Below the pieces are notes generated by a model. It had not been told where the DNA came from. It was given only the letters and a program-made list of their open reading frames with translations, and made no database searches. The position numbers were made by a program, and so were the translations under genes. From contig CANRFT010000008.1 in NCBI GenBank assembly GCA_947629955.1, positions 1 through 64,000 of the forward strand: 64,000 nt of DNA, given 5' to 3'. Every line of letters begins with the position of its first letter. The first letter of the stretch is position 1. Of this stretch, positions 1 through 7,288 are shown piece after piece. This stretch comes from an uncultured Oscillospiraceae bacterium (GTDB taxonomy: Bacteria; Bacillota; Clostridia; Oscillospirales; Oscillospiraceae).

Positions 1-189
1 ATCCAGCGGGTACACAAGTACACGGAACTGAAAGAATTGACGCCCTACGCTCTGCGGGAACTTGTCAAGGCCATCTATATCGAGGCCCCGGACAAGAGCA
101 CCGGCAAGCGGCGTCAGGGCATCCGCATCGCTTATGACCTGGTGGGATTTATCCCGCTGGAAAAGTTGGCAAAAGAGGAAACGGCATGA
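1..189 (+). CDS. Serine recombinase, C-terminal end (partial)
   Basis: The reading frame is open from the first base and stops with TGA at 187-189, giving 62 residues. The fragment (KELTPYALRELVKAIYIEAP ... RRQGIRIAYDLVGFIPL) looks like the C-terminal DUF4368-type domain of large serine recombinases that move transposons and small integrative elements of clostridia; there an 'LTPxxLRELVxxIxI' helix precedes a short strand with a Y-D/N-x-(V/I)-G-x-I motif. The catalytic N-terminal domain lies outside the window. Codon use is visibly less GC-rich than in the genes that follow, which fits horizontally acquired DNA. Such genes usually lie at one end of their element, so an element boundary is expected within the next few tens of bases. 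The family call is moderately firm; the element type cannot be judged. Confidence 0.7.
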   Translation: MQRVHKYTELKELTPYALRELVKAIYIEAPDKSTGKRRQGIRIAYDLVGFIPLEKLAKEETA

Positions 190-263
190 CCTAAAGGCCA
201 TACCGTTCCCTCTAAATGGATTACTTTCTTATGGCACCCCAGCCAAACTCCGGGGCCGCGTTT

Positions 264-1097
264 TTATACTCTGCGGTAACAGTGGATGTCGAACCCGATC
301 TCGGTGGTGAGGGAATCCAGCCCCTCCAGCCGGGCCACCCCCTCCCTGGGCGTCTTCCAGGCGTAAGGCGTCATGCCGAACAGGGCCGTGATATCCGCCC
401 GCTCGGTGAGGGTGACGGTATCTCTGATCTCCGTCACGCCCTGATAGGCGAAGCCGGGGTAGTCCTCCACCTTCACCGGGTTCTCGTAGGGCTCCGGGTA
501 GAGGATCTCTTTCATCTGCCACAGGTGCCTGGCCGAGGGGACCACATAAAAAAACCACCCGCCGGGCCTCACCACGCGGGCGAACTCCGCCGCCGCCAGG
601 GGCGAGAACACATCCAGCAGCAGGTCGGCGGAGGCGTCCCCCAGCGGCAGCCGGTAGACGGAGGCCACGGCGAACTCCCCCTCCGGCAGCCGGCGGGCTG
701 CCCGCCGCAGGGCGTATCTGGACAGGTCCACCCCGGCGGTCCGGGGCACCCTCCCCGCCCGCGTCAGGGCGGCGTGGACGCCGGCGGTGTACCAGCCCTC
801 CCCGCAGCCGCTGTCCACCGTCACGGGGGCGGGGATGCCCTCGGTGTGCCGGACGGCCAGCTCCTCCAGGGCGCTTCGCAGGGGCAGGTAATATCCCCTC
901 TCCAGAAAGGCGGACCGGGCGGCCACCATGTCCCGGTCGTCGCCGGGGTCCTTGGAGCGCTTCCGGTTGGGGGGCAGGAGGTTCACATATCCCTCCCGGG
1001 CCATATCGAAGCTGTGGCGGGCGGAGCAGCGGAGGGTCCTCCCCTCCCGCTCCAGCGGCGCGCCGCAGTTGGGGCAGCGGAACAAGCTGGCGGTCAC
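264..1097 (-). CDS. rlmA: 23S rRNA (guanine-N1)-methyltransferase RlmA-type
   Basis: A 277-residue SAM-dependent methyltransferase that modifies a guanine of 23S rRNA. The N-terminus carries the RlmA zinc finger (FRCPNCGAPL ... LRCSARHSFD: C-x2-C, then C-x3-H), followed by the family stretch 'GYVNLL'. The Rossmann SAM motif is VDSGCGEGWYT near residue 95, and the acidic end of strand 2 is GVDLSRYAL. The start is GTG at 1095-1097, which overlaps the TGA of the upstream marR gene (GTGA), so the pair is translationally coupled. A longer in-frame extension exists but only runs through the marR gene. RlmA relatives include tylosin or mycinamicin resistance methyltransferases (TlrB); nothing here points to a resistance role. 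Confidence 0.88.
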   Translation of the reverse strand: MTASLFRCPNCGAPLEREGRTLRCSARHSFDMAREGYVNLLPPNRKRSKDPGDDRDMVAARSAFLERGYYLPLRSALEELAVRHTEGIPAPVTVDSGCGEGWYTAGVHAALTRAGRVPRTAGVDLSRYALRRAARRLPEGEFAVASVYRLPLGDASADLLLDVFSPLAAAEFARVVRPGGWFFYVVPSARHLWQMKEILYPEPYENPVKVEDYPGFAYQGVTEIRDTVTLTERADITALFGMTPYAWKTPREGVARLEGLDSLTTEIGFDIHCYRRV

Positions 1098-1540
1098 GGC
1101 TCCACCACGGTCCGCCCCAGCATCTTGTAGAGCAGGCGGTACAGGCGGTCGGCCTCCTCGTGGGTCAGGCCGACGCAGGCGGAGATCTGGGGCGGCACCG
1201 CCAGCGCCTTCTGGCGGAGGGCGGCGCCCTTGTCCGTCAGGGAGACGATCAGATTGCGCTCGTCCCGCTCGTCCCGCCTCCGGGTGACCAGGCCCTTGGC
1301 CTCCAGCTTCTTCAGCAGGGGGGTCAGGGTGCCGGAGTCCAGGCACAGGATGCTGCCCAGCTCCTTCACCATGGCGGACTTGCGGTCCCAAAGGATCATC
1401 ATGGCGATGTATTGGGTGTAGGTCAGATCCAGCTTGTCCAGAAAGGGCTTATACTGCCGGATCAGATTACGGGAACAGGCGTACAGGGGAAAGCACAGCT
1501 GGTTTTCGATCTTCAGGGGATCATAGCTCTCTTTGCTCAT
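1094..1540 (-). CDS. MarR-family regulator, OhrR-like
   Basis: A 148-residue winged-helix regulator. The N-terminal segment ENQLCFPLYACSRNLI matches the OhrR subgroup, in which the cysteine of 'NQLCF' is the peroxide-sensing residue; helices TYTQYIAMMILW and a wing with RRRDERDERN follow as in MarR proteins. OhrR proteins repress organic hydroperoxide resistance genes until the cysteine is oxidised. No ohr gene is visible nearby. The operon partner downstream is rlmA, overlapping by four bases. A strong sigma-A type promoter lies at 1594-1622 and a Shine-Dalgarno (GGAGG) precedes the ATG. The MarR call is firm; peroxide sensing is inferred from the cysteine context. Confidence 0.85.
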   Translation of the reverse strand: MSKESYDPLKIENQLCFPLYACSRNLIRQYKPFLDKLDLTYTQYIAMMILWDRKSAMVKELGSILCLDSGTLTPLLKKLEAKGLVTRRRDERDERNLIVSLTDKGAALRQKALAVPPQISACVGLTHEEADRLYRLLYKMLGRTVVEP

Positions 1541-1593
1541 GGTTACCTCCGCAGGGACAGGCCGACCGGCCGGAAAATTTTTGCGACTGTGTC

Positions 1594-1622
1594 AGTATAA
1601 CACACAAACCGCCGCCGTTCAA
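1594..1622 (-). promoter_or_regulatory. sigma-A type promoter of the marR-rlmA operon
   Basis: On the minus strand TTGAAC (1617-1622) and TATACT (1594-1599) are separated by exactly 17 bp, about 50 bp upstream of the marR start codon. Confidence 0.75.
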
Positions 1623-1668
1623 GCCATTCCGCGGTTTTTCCGCAAAAAGCGCCGAAGCGCCCGTACAC

Positions 1669-1697
1669 AAAAAGTCCCCGGCCTTCCGGCCGGGGAC
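1669..1697 (-). terminator. Rho-independent terminator after mreB
   Basis: A perfect 10-bp stem (GTCCCCGGCC with its complement, four-base loop) is followed on the minus strand by TTTTT, just downstream of the mreB stop codon. Confidence 0.9.
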
Positions 1698-1714
1698 GCG
1701 GGTTCCGCTTCCGA

Positions 1715-2743
1715 TCACAGCATCTGGCGGCTGCGGGAGATGTTCATGGTGCCGTCCTGCATGTCGTTGATCCAGTCCAGGCTCTTGCCGGTGCCGTGGG
1801 CCACGCAGGAGATGGCGTCGTCCGCCACATAGGTCTCGATGCCGGTGTGGGACTCGATGAGCTTGTCGAAGCCCCAGACCAGGGAGCCGCCGCCGGTCAT
1901 GATGATGCCGTTGCTGGAGATGTCGGCCACCAGCTCGGGCGGGGTGCGCTCCAGCACCCCGTGGACCGCCTCCAGGATGCGGGAGCAGGGCTCCTCGAAG
2001 GCCTCGATCATCTCGCTGGAGGACACGGAGAACACCCGGGGCAGGCCGGTCATCAGGCAGCGGCCCTTGATCTCCATGGTGATCTCCTCTGGCCGGGGGA
2101 ATACGCAGCCGATGGTCATCTTCAGCTCCTCGGCGGTGCGGTCGCCGATGAGCACATTGTGGCGCTTGCGGATATACTTCACCACCGCCTCGCTGAAGGC
2201 GTCGCCCGCCACCTTGATGGAGGCGGACTCCACGATGCCGGACAGGGAGATCACGGCGATGTCGGCGGTGCCGCCGCCGATGTCCACCACCATGTGGCCG
2301 TCGGGCTGGGTGATGTCCACCCCCGCGCCGATGGCGGCGGCCAGAGGCTCCTCGATCAGGTACACCTTCCGGGCGCCGGCCTGGATGCCCGCGTCGATGA
2401 CGGCGCGCTCCTCCACCTCGGTGATGCCGGAGGGCACACAGATGACCACACGGGGCTTGAACAGCCGCACCGGAGCCACCTTGCGGATGAACTCCCGGAG
2501 CATCCGCTCGGTCATGTCGTAGTCGGAGATGACGCCCTCCCGCAGGGGCCGGATGGCCACGATGTTGCCGGGGGTGCGCCCCAGCATCTGCTGGGCCTCG
2601 GTGCCCACCTTCAGCAGCTTGCCGGTGTTCTTGTCCAGGGCCACCACGGAGGGCTCCCGCAGCACGATGCCCTTATCCTTGATATAGACCAGCACGGTGG
2701 CGGTGCCCAGGTCGATACCGATATCCTTCGCAAACAGAGACAT
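1715..2743 (-). CDS. mreB: Rod shape-determining actin homologue MreB/Mbl
   Basis: A 342-residue bacterial actin that assembles membrane-bound filaments and guides lateral cell-wall synthesis. Actin-fold motifs are visible: phosphate 1 GIDLGTATVLVY at the N-terminus, connect 1 'VCVPSGITEVEERAVIDA', phosphate 2 'VVDIGGGTADIAVI', and the adenosine motif 'NGIIMTGGGSLVWGFD'. The start ATG at 2743 has a Shine-Dalgarno (AGGAG) and begins with MSLFAKDIGIDLG as usual for the family. A longer in-frame start at 2800 would add an unconserved tail. The gene stands alone, without mreCD, so it could be an Mbl or MreBH paralogue; sequence alone does not decide which. Confidence 0.93.
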   Translation of the reverse strand: MSLFAKDIGIDLGTATVLVYIKDKGIVLREPSVVALDKNTGKLLKVGTEAQQMLGRTPGNIVAIRPLREGVISDYDMTERMLREFIRKVAPVRLFKPRVVICVPSGITEVEERAVIDAGIQAGARKVYLIEEPLAAAIGAGVDITQPDGHMVVDIGGGTADIAVISLSGIVESASIKVAGDAFSEAVVKYIRKRHNVLIGDRTAEELKMTIGCVFPRPEEITMEIKGRCLMTGLPRVFSVSSSEMIEAFEEPCSRILEAVHGVLERTPPELVADISSNGIIMTGGGSLVWGFDKLIESHTGIETYVADDAISCVAHGTGKSLDWINDMQDGTMNISRSRQML

Positions 2744-2830
2744 ATCGCTCACTCCTGTATCATACGCCCCCGGTCCAGCCCGGCGGCGGTAAAATGGCAA
2801 ATCTCACCTTTCGATGAAAACGCATATATT

Positions 2831-2859
2831 ATAATACAGGAGGACATCCCATTTTGCAA
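2831..2859 (-). promoter_or_regulatory. Promoter of mreB
   Basis: On the minus strand TTGCAA (2854-2859) and TATTAT (2831-2836) have a 17-bp spacer, about 90 bp upstream of the mreB start codon. A TATAAT overlaps the -10 region a few bases further on. Confidence 0.6.
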
Positions 2860-2907
2860 TACCCATTTCTGTAAACTTTCCGCCAATTTTTCCTCCACCG
2901 GTTGGGC

Positions 2908-2940
2908 AAAAAAAGACCCGGCCAGACGCCGGATCGGGCC
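2908..2940 (-). terminator. Second minus-strand terminator-like hairpin
   Basis: A GC-rich inverted repeat (2915-2940) is followed on the minus strand by seven T residues (2908-2914). It lies just beyond the terminator of the small RNA gene and would insulate mreB from read-through. Confidence 0.6.
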
Positions 2941-2954
2941 CCGCCAACAGCCCC

Positions 2955-2999
2955 AAAAAACACCTGGCCCCCAGCCGTCCTACATCGCGGCTGGGGGCC
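2955..2999 (-). terminator. Terminator of the small RNA gene
   Basis: On the minus strand an 11-bp perfect stem (arm GGCCCCCAGCC at 2989-2999, complement at 2966-2976) is followed after five bases by TTTTTT (2955-2960). Confidence 0.9.
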
Positions 3000-3246
3000 T
3001 ACTTCTGGCTTAGATTGTTCATTGGCGGATACCTTCGCTTTCCGAGATATTGCCCGTGATGGATGCGCTGTTGAAACTACTTTCTCTCTGTTTCTGCAAA
3101 CTGATTTGGACGCTTCAGACTCCTCTGGCTTCCGATGCTTACTTAAGCACGTTTGGAACGGTCAAGGGTTCGTTTCACACCTGCGGGTCCATCCTGAAAG
3201 GGATTTGGGCGGCTCCTCAAATCATTGGAATCACCTTTTCCTTTCT
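2955..3246 (-). ncRNA. Unidentified small structured RNA gene (about 290 nt)
   Basis: No convincing reading frame covers this stretch on either strand, yet it is a complete transcription unit on the minus strand. A perfect sigma-A promoter sits at 3253-3281 and a strong terminator at 2955-2999. The predicted transcript begins near 3246 and ends in the T-run at 2955-2960. Internal helices are visible: GATTTG pairs with CAAATC early in the RNA, TGCTT pairs with AAGCA around an AAGT loop in the middle, and GGA(G) segments can pair with TCC. I did not find the 5' GGGGGC and TTCGA/CCA ends of tmRNA, or the GAGGAAAGTCC / ACAGAAA core of RNase P. It could be a 6S-like or raiA-type RNA, or a new class; I cannot assign it. 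Confidence 0.7.
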
Positions 3247-3252
3247 GTTTGT

Positions 3253-3281
3253 ATTGTACTACCGTGCGTCCCGTTTGTCAA
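3253..3281 (-). promoter_or_regulatory. Promoter of the small RNA gene
   Basis: A consensus -35 TTGACA (3276-3281) and a near-consensus -10 TACAAT (3253-3258) are separated by 17 bp on the minus strand. This is one of the strongest promoters in the window and it drives a region with no gene. Confidence 0.85.
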
Positions 3282-3315
3282 CCCCTTTTTGTGAAAAATT
3301 TATAACCTTTTTCAG

Positions 3316-3355
3316 GAAAGCAAGGGAGGGAATGGCTTTTCGCCATCCCCTCCCT
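3316..3355 (-). terminator. Hairpin at the end of the phage-like operon
   Basis: On the minus strand GGGAGGGGATGGC, a GAAA loop and the near-complementary AGCCATTCCCTCCC are followed by TTGCTTTCC. The hairpin lies seven bases past the last stop codon of the phage-particle operon. The T-run is imperfect. Confidence 0.65.
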
Positions 3356-3361
3356 CTCCTG

Positions 3362-3940
3362 TCACACCCACGGGTCGTGCTCGGTGGCGACGCCGTACCA
3401 GCTCAAGGCCGCGGCCATGGCGTCCCCCCAGGTGGGGTGCCTGTCCCGGGCCATGGCCCAGGTGTTGTACCAGAACTTGTACCCGATCTCCAGCTGGCTG
3501 GGCAGGAGCTCCTCGATGATCTCCTTCATCCGCTCGAACCCCTCCGGGATGCCCGCCACGTCGGGGAAGCGCACCTGCACATGGTTGGGCTCGCCGGTCT
3601 CCTCCGCCACGGCGTTGAGCCCGCAGCCGGCCAGAGTGTCGTTGATGGCCGCCGGGGTAAAGCTGTCCCCGCTGACCCGCAGCAGAGCCGCCAGCGCCCG
3701 CCGCCGCTGGTCCGCCGTCACACACACCGGCCGGTAGGGCAGCAGCGCCTCGATCCGCTCCAGCCCGAAGCTCTCCGCGGTGGCCAGAGACATCTCCCGG
3801 GCGGTGCCGTCCAGCTCCGCCCCGACGCCGTCCAGCGCCCCGCCGTAAGCCGCCAGCTCCCCCCGGTTGACGGTGCCCTCCCGCAGGTCGTACACCCCCA
3901 GGGGCCGCAGCAGCTCCGCCAGATAGCTCTCATAGCTCAT
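3362..3940 (-). CDS. Phage tail protein, XkdU/YmfQ-like (DUF2313)
   Basis: A 192-residue protein that begins MSYESYLAELLRPLGVYDL and has the family-typical middle 'RRRALAALLRVSGDSFTPAAINDTLAGCG' (quoted here in part). This is the pattern of the XkdU / YmfQ / DUF2313 proteins that follow the baseplate J gene in PBSX- and Mu-like contractile tails; they form part of the baseplate wedge and often connect to tail fibres. It is the last gene of the operon: only a terminator hairpin follows, and no fibre or fibre-assembly gene is present. It lies 13 bp downstream of the baseplate J gene. Confidence 0.8.
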   Translation of the reverse strand: MSYESYLAELLRPLGVYDLREGTVNRGELAAYGGALDGVGAELDGTAREMSLATAESFGLERIEALLPYRPVCVTADQRRRALAALLRVSGDSFTPAAINDTLAGCGLNAVAEETGEPNHVQVRFPDVAGIPEGFERMKEIIEELLPSQLEIGYKFWYNTWAMARDRHPTWGDAMAAALSWYGVATEHDPWV

Positions 3941-3953
3941 ATCCGCCGCCCCC

Positions 3954-5015
3954 TCACGCCGGAGCGCCGTCGGTGATGGTCACCGTCTCCAGCACCGGCA
4001 GGGTGGACTTCTCCGCCTCCTGATCGGCCTCCGGCGCGGTGACGGTCACGTTGGCCACCCCGTCCACATTGAAGATCAGCGCGGTGAGCTCCGCCCGGGT
4101 CAGCGCCTTCCCCAGCCGCTCCCCGGTGAACCAGCCCCGCACCGCCGCCTCTACGGCGCTCTTCACCGTGTCGAACTCCAACCCGGCCTCCGCCGTGACC
4201 GCCGCCGCCACCGTCACCTTCCGCTCCTTGGGCGCCTCCACCTTGACCTCCACCGCGATCTCCCGCGCCTGGTCGAAGTAGGCCTGGAGGGCCTCCAGCA
4301 GCTCATGATCCGGCATGCCGCCCTGGGCGGCCACCACCAGGTCCACGGTGCCCACGCCCCGGACCTTGGACAGCACCGTCACCGCCGCCACCCCGTCAAA
4401 GGACATGGCCGCCTGCCGGTAGAAGGCGCTGTTGGCCCCGTTGGCCAGCCGGCGGTAGCTCTCCAGCACCCGTTCCCGGAGGCTCTCGTCGTCCTCCGCG
4501 TCCTTGCCGCCCGTCAGGGCGGCGGGATTGGCGCAGGCGGATATCCCCGTGGGCGGCAGCGCCATATACACCACGGTGTCCGGCGCCGCGTTGCCGGCCG
4601 CCCCCGCCTCCGCCGCCTCCACGGCCACGTCGGTCTGGGTGGAGCCGGCCGCGACCTTGCCGGCCTCCACGGTCAGGAACCGGGTCCCGGCGGCGGTCAT
4701 GCACACCGTCCCCTCCGGGATGTCCACGTCCTCCTCCCGGCTCCCGTCCACAAAGAAGCGCACCGTGCCGGTCGCCTTCACCGCCTGCCGCCGGTCGATG
4801 CCCCGCAGCCAGGCGTGGTTGTCCAGGTCCTCCCCTACGGCGGTCTGGGGGAAGCACTGCCGCCTGGTCCACTCGGCCTGGACATACAGGCTGTAGATCT
4901 CCGCCGCCACCGCGTAGAACCGCACCGCCAGCTCGCTGCTTCCCGCCGCGCTCTGGCCGGTCCTCTCCTGGAAGACCGCCGCCAGGTCCTGATAGATCTC
5001 CTCCAAGGTCACCAT
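3954..5015 (-). CDS. Baseplate J-like protein (XkdT-like)
   Basis: A 353-residue baseplate wedge protein. The N-terminal part MVTLEEIYQDLAAVFQERTG leads into 'SELAVRFYAVAAEIYSLYVQ' and then 'GEDLDNHAWLRGIDRRQAVKA', a diagnostic stretch of gpJ / XkdT proteins. The central 'AGAAGNAAPDTV' and 'GGKDAEDDESLRERVLE' motifs are also family-typical, and a C-terminal ferredoxin-like part ends at 'VDGVANVTV'. In contractile tails it joins the wedges around the central spike. It lies four bases after the gp25-like gene. Intact length argues against decay. Confidence 0.92.
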   Translation of the reverse strand: MVTLEEIYQDLAAVFQERTGQSAAGSSELAVRFYAVAAEIYSLYVQAEWTRRQCFPQTAVGEDLDNHAWLRGIDRRQAVKATGTVRFFVDGSREEDVDIPEGTVCMTAAGTRFLTVEAGKVAAGSTQTDVAVEAAEAGAAGNAAPDTVVYMALPPTGISACANPAALTGGKDAEDDESLRERVLESYRRLANGANSAFYRQAAMSFDGVAAVTVLSKVRGVGTVDLVVAAQGGMPDHELLEALQAYFDQAREIAVEVKVEAPKERKVTVAAAVTAEAGLEFDTVKSAVEAAVRGWFTGERLGKALTRAELTALIFNVDGVANVTVTAPEADQEAEKSTLPVLETVTITDGAPA

Positions 5016-5019
5016 ATCG

Positions 5020-5367
5020 TCACTCCTCCAACTCCACCGTCGCCGTCAGCTCCTCCCCCCGCCACTGCAGGGAGACGGCCGCCGTCAAAACATCGCCCGC
5101 CCGGCTCACCGCCGCCCCGGTCACCGTCAGATTGGGCAGATCGGTCAGGGCCTCGGCGGCGTACTGGCACGCCAGGTCCGCCCAGGCGGAGGGCTTCTCC
5201 CGACGGAGCAGATACATCCTGCTGCCCAGCTCGGGCAGGAAGGGGAAACTCCCCCGCCGGACAGCCAGTCGGAACAGCACCTCGTCCAGCAGGGCCTCGC
5301 CGCCGGTATCGGAGATCAGCCCGCCGGCCCCCGCCGCGTAATCCCTGTTCACCAGCCGCAGGCTCAT
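5020..5367 (-). CDS. Baseplate wedge protein, gp25/XkdS-like (DUF2634)
   Basis: A 115-residue protein. The middle part 'GGEALLDEVLFRLAVRRGSF' followed by 'FLPELGSRMYLL' matches the gp25 / Mu gp46 / XkdS group, where a conserved 'RxGxxPxxPxxGsxl' segment precedes a small alpha/beta domain. It belongs to the inner baseplate ring that contacts the sheath. It overlaps the upstream spike-like gene by four bases (ATGA), so the two are translationally coupled, and it precedes baseplate J as in PBSX and Mu. Confidence 0.82.
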   Translation of the reverse strand: MSLRLVNRDYAAGAGGLISDTGGEALLDEVLFRLAVRRGSFPFLPELGSRMYLLRREKPSAWADLACQYAAEALTDLPNLTVTGAAVSRAGDVLTAAVSLQWRGEELTATVELEE

Positions 5368-5720
5368 CCCTCTCCCCCCATCATACCGCCCACAATGGCG
5401 GCGATATAGCTCTCCAGAGGGGTCCCCTGGATCAGCACGTTCCCGTCCAGATCAAGGGTGCCCGCCTGGATGGTCACCCGGCCGGGCACATAGGCCCCCG
5501 TTCTGGTCCCCACCACGCAGGGGGTCTCCCCCCTGCCCTCGATCACCAGCACCCGCTGCCCCACCTCGGGGGTCCAGCGGTAGCCGGCGGGGCCGTACAG
5601 CTCCAGCCCCCGGCGCTCGCTGTCCAGCTCCACCGCCAGCTCGCCCCCGCTGATGGTCACGGTGCCAGTCTGGCCCTCGCCGCTCTCCGGGGGCCGTCTC
5701 TGCTGTCCGCTCAGCCACAT
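5364..5720 (-). CDS. Baseplate spike-like protein (XkdR / gpV-like)
   Basis: A 118-residue protein whose core 'ELYGPAGYRWTPEVGQRVLV' followed by 'IEGRGETPCVVGTRTG' resembles the OB-fold of baseplate assembly protein V / Mu gp45 spikes, where 'PYGYxSrPxxGdeVlVl' is typical. By position it also equals PBSX XkdR (DUF2577). After the OB-fold a repetitive strand region ('GRVTIQAGTLDLDGNVLIQG') fits the start of a beta-helical needle. The protein is short compared with full spikes. I cannot decide between a true piercing spike and a DUF2577 adaptor. Confidence 0.65.
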   Translation of the reverse strand: MWLSGQQRRPPESGEGQTGTVTISGGELAVELDSERRGLELYGPAGYRWTPEVGQRVLVIEGRGETPCVVGTRTGAYVPGRVTIQAGTLDLDGNVLIQGTPLESYIAAIVGGMMGGEG

Positions 5721-5737
5721 AATTCTCGTCCTCCTGT

Positions 5738-6691
5738 TCAGATCATGCTGTCCGGCTCGCCCAGGACCAGGGTGGTGGTCAGCCCGTTCTCCCCGCAGGA
5801 GACCTCCGCCTGGGCCGCCCGATACCGCCCGTTGGCCCCGCAGCCGGTGAGGGCCACGTCCACCAGCTGCCCCGGCCAGGCCAGAAAGGCCCCGGCCAGC
5901 GCCACCGTCAGCCGCTTCCGCTCCCGGCGGGAGGCTTTCATCTGATAGTCCGCCGTGTACCGCATGGCCGCCGTCCCGGTGATGTTGGGCACCGTCACCA
6001 CCCGCCGGGCCCTGCCGCCCTCGGCGATGAAGCTCCGGTCAGACACCCACTGGGTCCCCGGATGGGACCGCCGCCGCACCGCCACCTGGCTCAGCACCCC
6101 GTGGCGGTCCTCCCGGTACTCCCATCCGGTGAGGACGGTGTCGTCCCCGATCCGCAGAACGTTTTCGTTCCCGTGTCGGTCCAGCACCAGCCGGCCCATC
6201 CGGTCGAACCGGGGCACCACCCCGCCGTAGCAGCAGGCGAAGGTCCGCACCACGCCCCACTCGCTCTCTCCGCTGCTCACCGTGAAGTTGCTCACCACCG
6301 GCAGGCCGCCCCCGCCGACGGCGGTGATGCCGTAGGGGGTCACGTGGTCCGCCACGATGACCGCCCTGGTGGCCCGCTGATACTGGGCGGGCATGGCCTC
6401 GTTGTCCAGCAGCAGGGCGGCCATCCCCCGGCCGGAGATCTCCAGGTACAGCCCCTCTCTGCCGCATACCACCGCGTACTCGTCCACCACCCCGGTGAAC
6501 ACCCGCTCGCCCTCCCACTGGGCGTAGAAGCGGCACGCATCGGACAGCTCCCTCTCCTGGCCCTTCTCCCACAGGCACTTCACCTCGTAGCTGTCGCAGG
6601 GGGTGTCCGTCCCGTAGCAGAACCGCCAGCTCACCGCCGTGGGCAGGGTCAGCATCCCGCCGTTCCCGCGGGTCACCCAGCACTCGATCAT
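5738..6691 (-). CDS. Tail hub protein, XkdQ-like
   Basis: A 317-residue protein in the XkdQ position between the LysM protein and the baseplate genes. Visible elements are an N-terminal beta-rich segment with '[20 protein letters not shown]', a central '[23 protein letters not shown]' motif (given here in outline), and a late '[33 protein letters not shown]' region that resembles hub proteins of the gpD / gp27 fold. Tail hubs anchor the spike and join tube to baseplate. The start ATG overlaps the stop of the LysM gene (ATGA). PBSX XkdQ has a similar length. Confidence 0.78.
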   Translation of the reverse strand: MIECWVTRGNGGMLTLPTAVSWRFCYGTDTPCDSYEVKCLWEKGQERELSDACRFYAQWEGERVFTGVVDEYAVVCGREGLYLEISGRGMAALLLDNEAMPAQYQRATRAVIVADHVTPYGITAVGGGGLPVVSNFTVSSGESEWGVVRTFACCYGGVVPRFDRMGRLVLDRHGNENVLRIGDDTVLTGWEYREDRHGVLSQVAVRRRSHPGTQWVSDRSFIAEGGRARRVVTVPNITGTAAMRYTADYQMKASRRERKRLTVALAGAFLAWPGQLVDVALTGCGANGRYRAAQAEVSCGENGLTTTLVLGEPDSMI

Positions 6692-7272
6692 CGCACCCTC
6701 ACCTTCTGTCCCACAAAGATCAGATTCGGATTCTTGATCTGGGGGTTCAGGGCGATGATCCGCGCCAGGGTGATGCCGTACCGCCGGGAGATGCCCCAGA
6801 GGGTGTCCCCCTTCACCACGGTGTACCAGCTCCCGCCGCCGGACCGGCTGCCGGCGCCCCCGGCCTGGCCCGAGGTCCCGCCGGATACCGCGGCGGCGGT
6901 CAGGGCGGTCTGCTCTCCGGCGCTCACCACCTCCCAGAACTCGAAGGAATAGGCCACATAGTCCCGCCGGGGCTCCTGCCTTACCTCCAGCGCCGCGAAC
7001 CAGGCGTTGGTGGTGGCCCAGACCGGGTGGATCAGCACCCCCGGCGTCTCCTCATAGAACACATTAGCCAGCTTTTTGAAGGTGTCATAGGCCCCCTCGC
7101 CCGCGAACTCCCCCTCCCCCCGGAGCACCCGCCGGGTCTGGCCCAGGCTCTGGAGATAATGCCGCCCGAAGGGGATCTTGTGGACCGCCATCTTCCGCTC
7201 AAAGGCGACGGTATAGGTCCTGGGATTGTGGGGCCACACGAAATTCTTGAACCGCATGGGGGAAAGCTCCAT
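6688..7272 (-). CDS. LysM tail protein, XkdP-like
   Basis: A 194-residue protein with two parts. Residues 1-115 ([20 protein letters not shown], later YSFEFWEV) match the N-terminal domain of XkdP-type proteins. After a Gly/Ser-rich linker, residues 148-194 form one LysM domain ([18 protein letters not shown] ... [13 protein letters not shown]). LysM binds peptidoglycan or glycan; in contractile tails this protein (gp53-like) connects tube, hub and baseplate. It follows the 219-residue acidic gene by 16 bp and overlaps XkdQ by four bases. Confidence 0.88.
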   Translation of the reverse strand: MELSPMRFKNFVWPHNPRTYTVAFERKMAVHKIPFGRHYLQSLGQTRRVLRGEGEFAGEGAYDTFKKLANVFYEETPGVLIHPVWATTNAWFAALEVRQEPRRDYVAYSFEFWEVVSAGEQTALTAAAVSGGTSGQAGGAGSRSGGGSWYTVVKGDTLWGISRRYGITLARIIALNPQIKNPNLIFVGQKVRVR

Positions 7273-7288
7273 CCGCCCCGCTCCTCTC

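Noticed and set aside
2955-3246. tmRNA or RNase P RNA as identity of the small RNA
   Set aside because: The tmRNA 5' GGGGGC, the tag reading frame and CCA end are missing, and so is the RNase P core GAGGAAAGTCC / ACAGAAA.
3050-3976. Plus-strand frame of 308 codons across the small RNA gene and the end of the phage operon
   Set aside because: No ribosome-binding site; it is antisense to a transcription unit with promoter and terminator and then to an XkdU-like gene.
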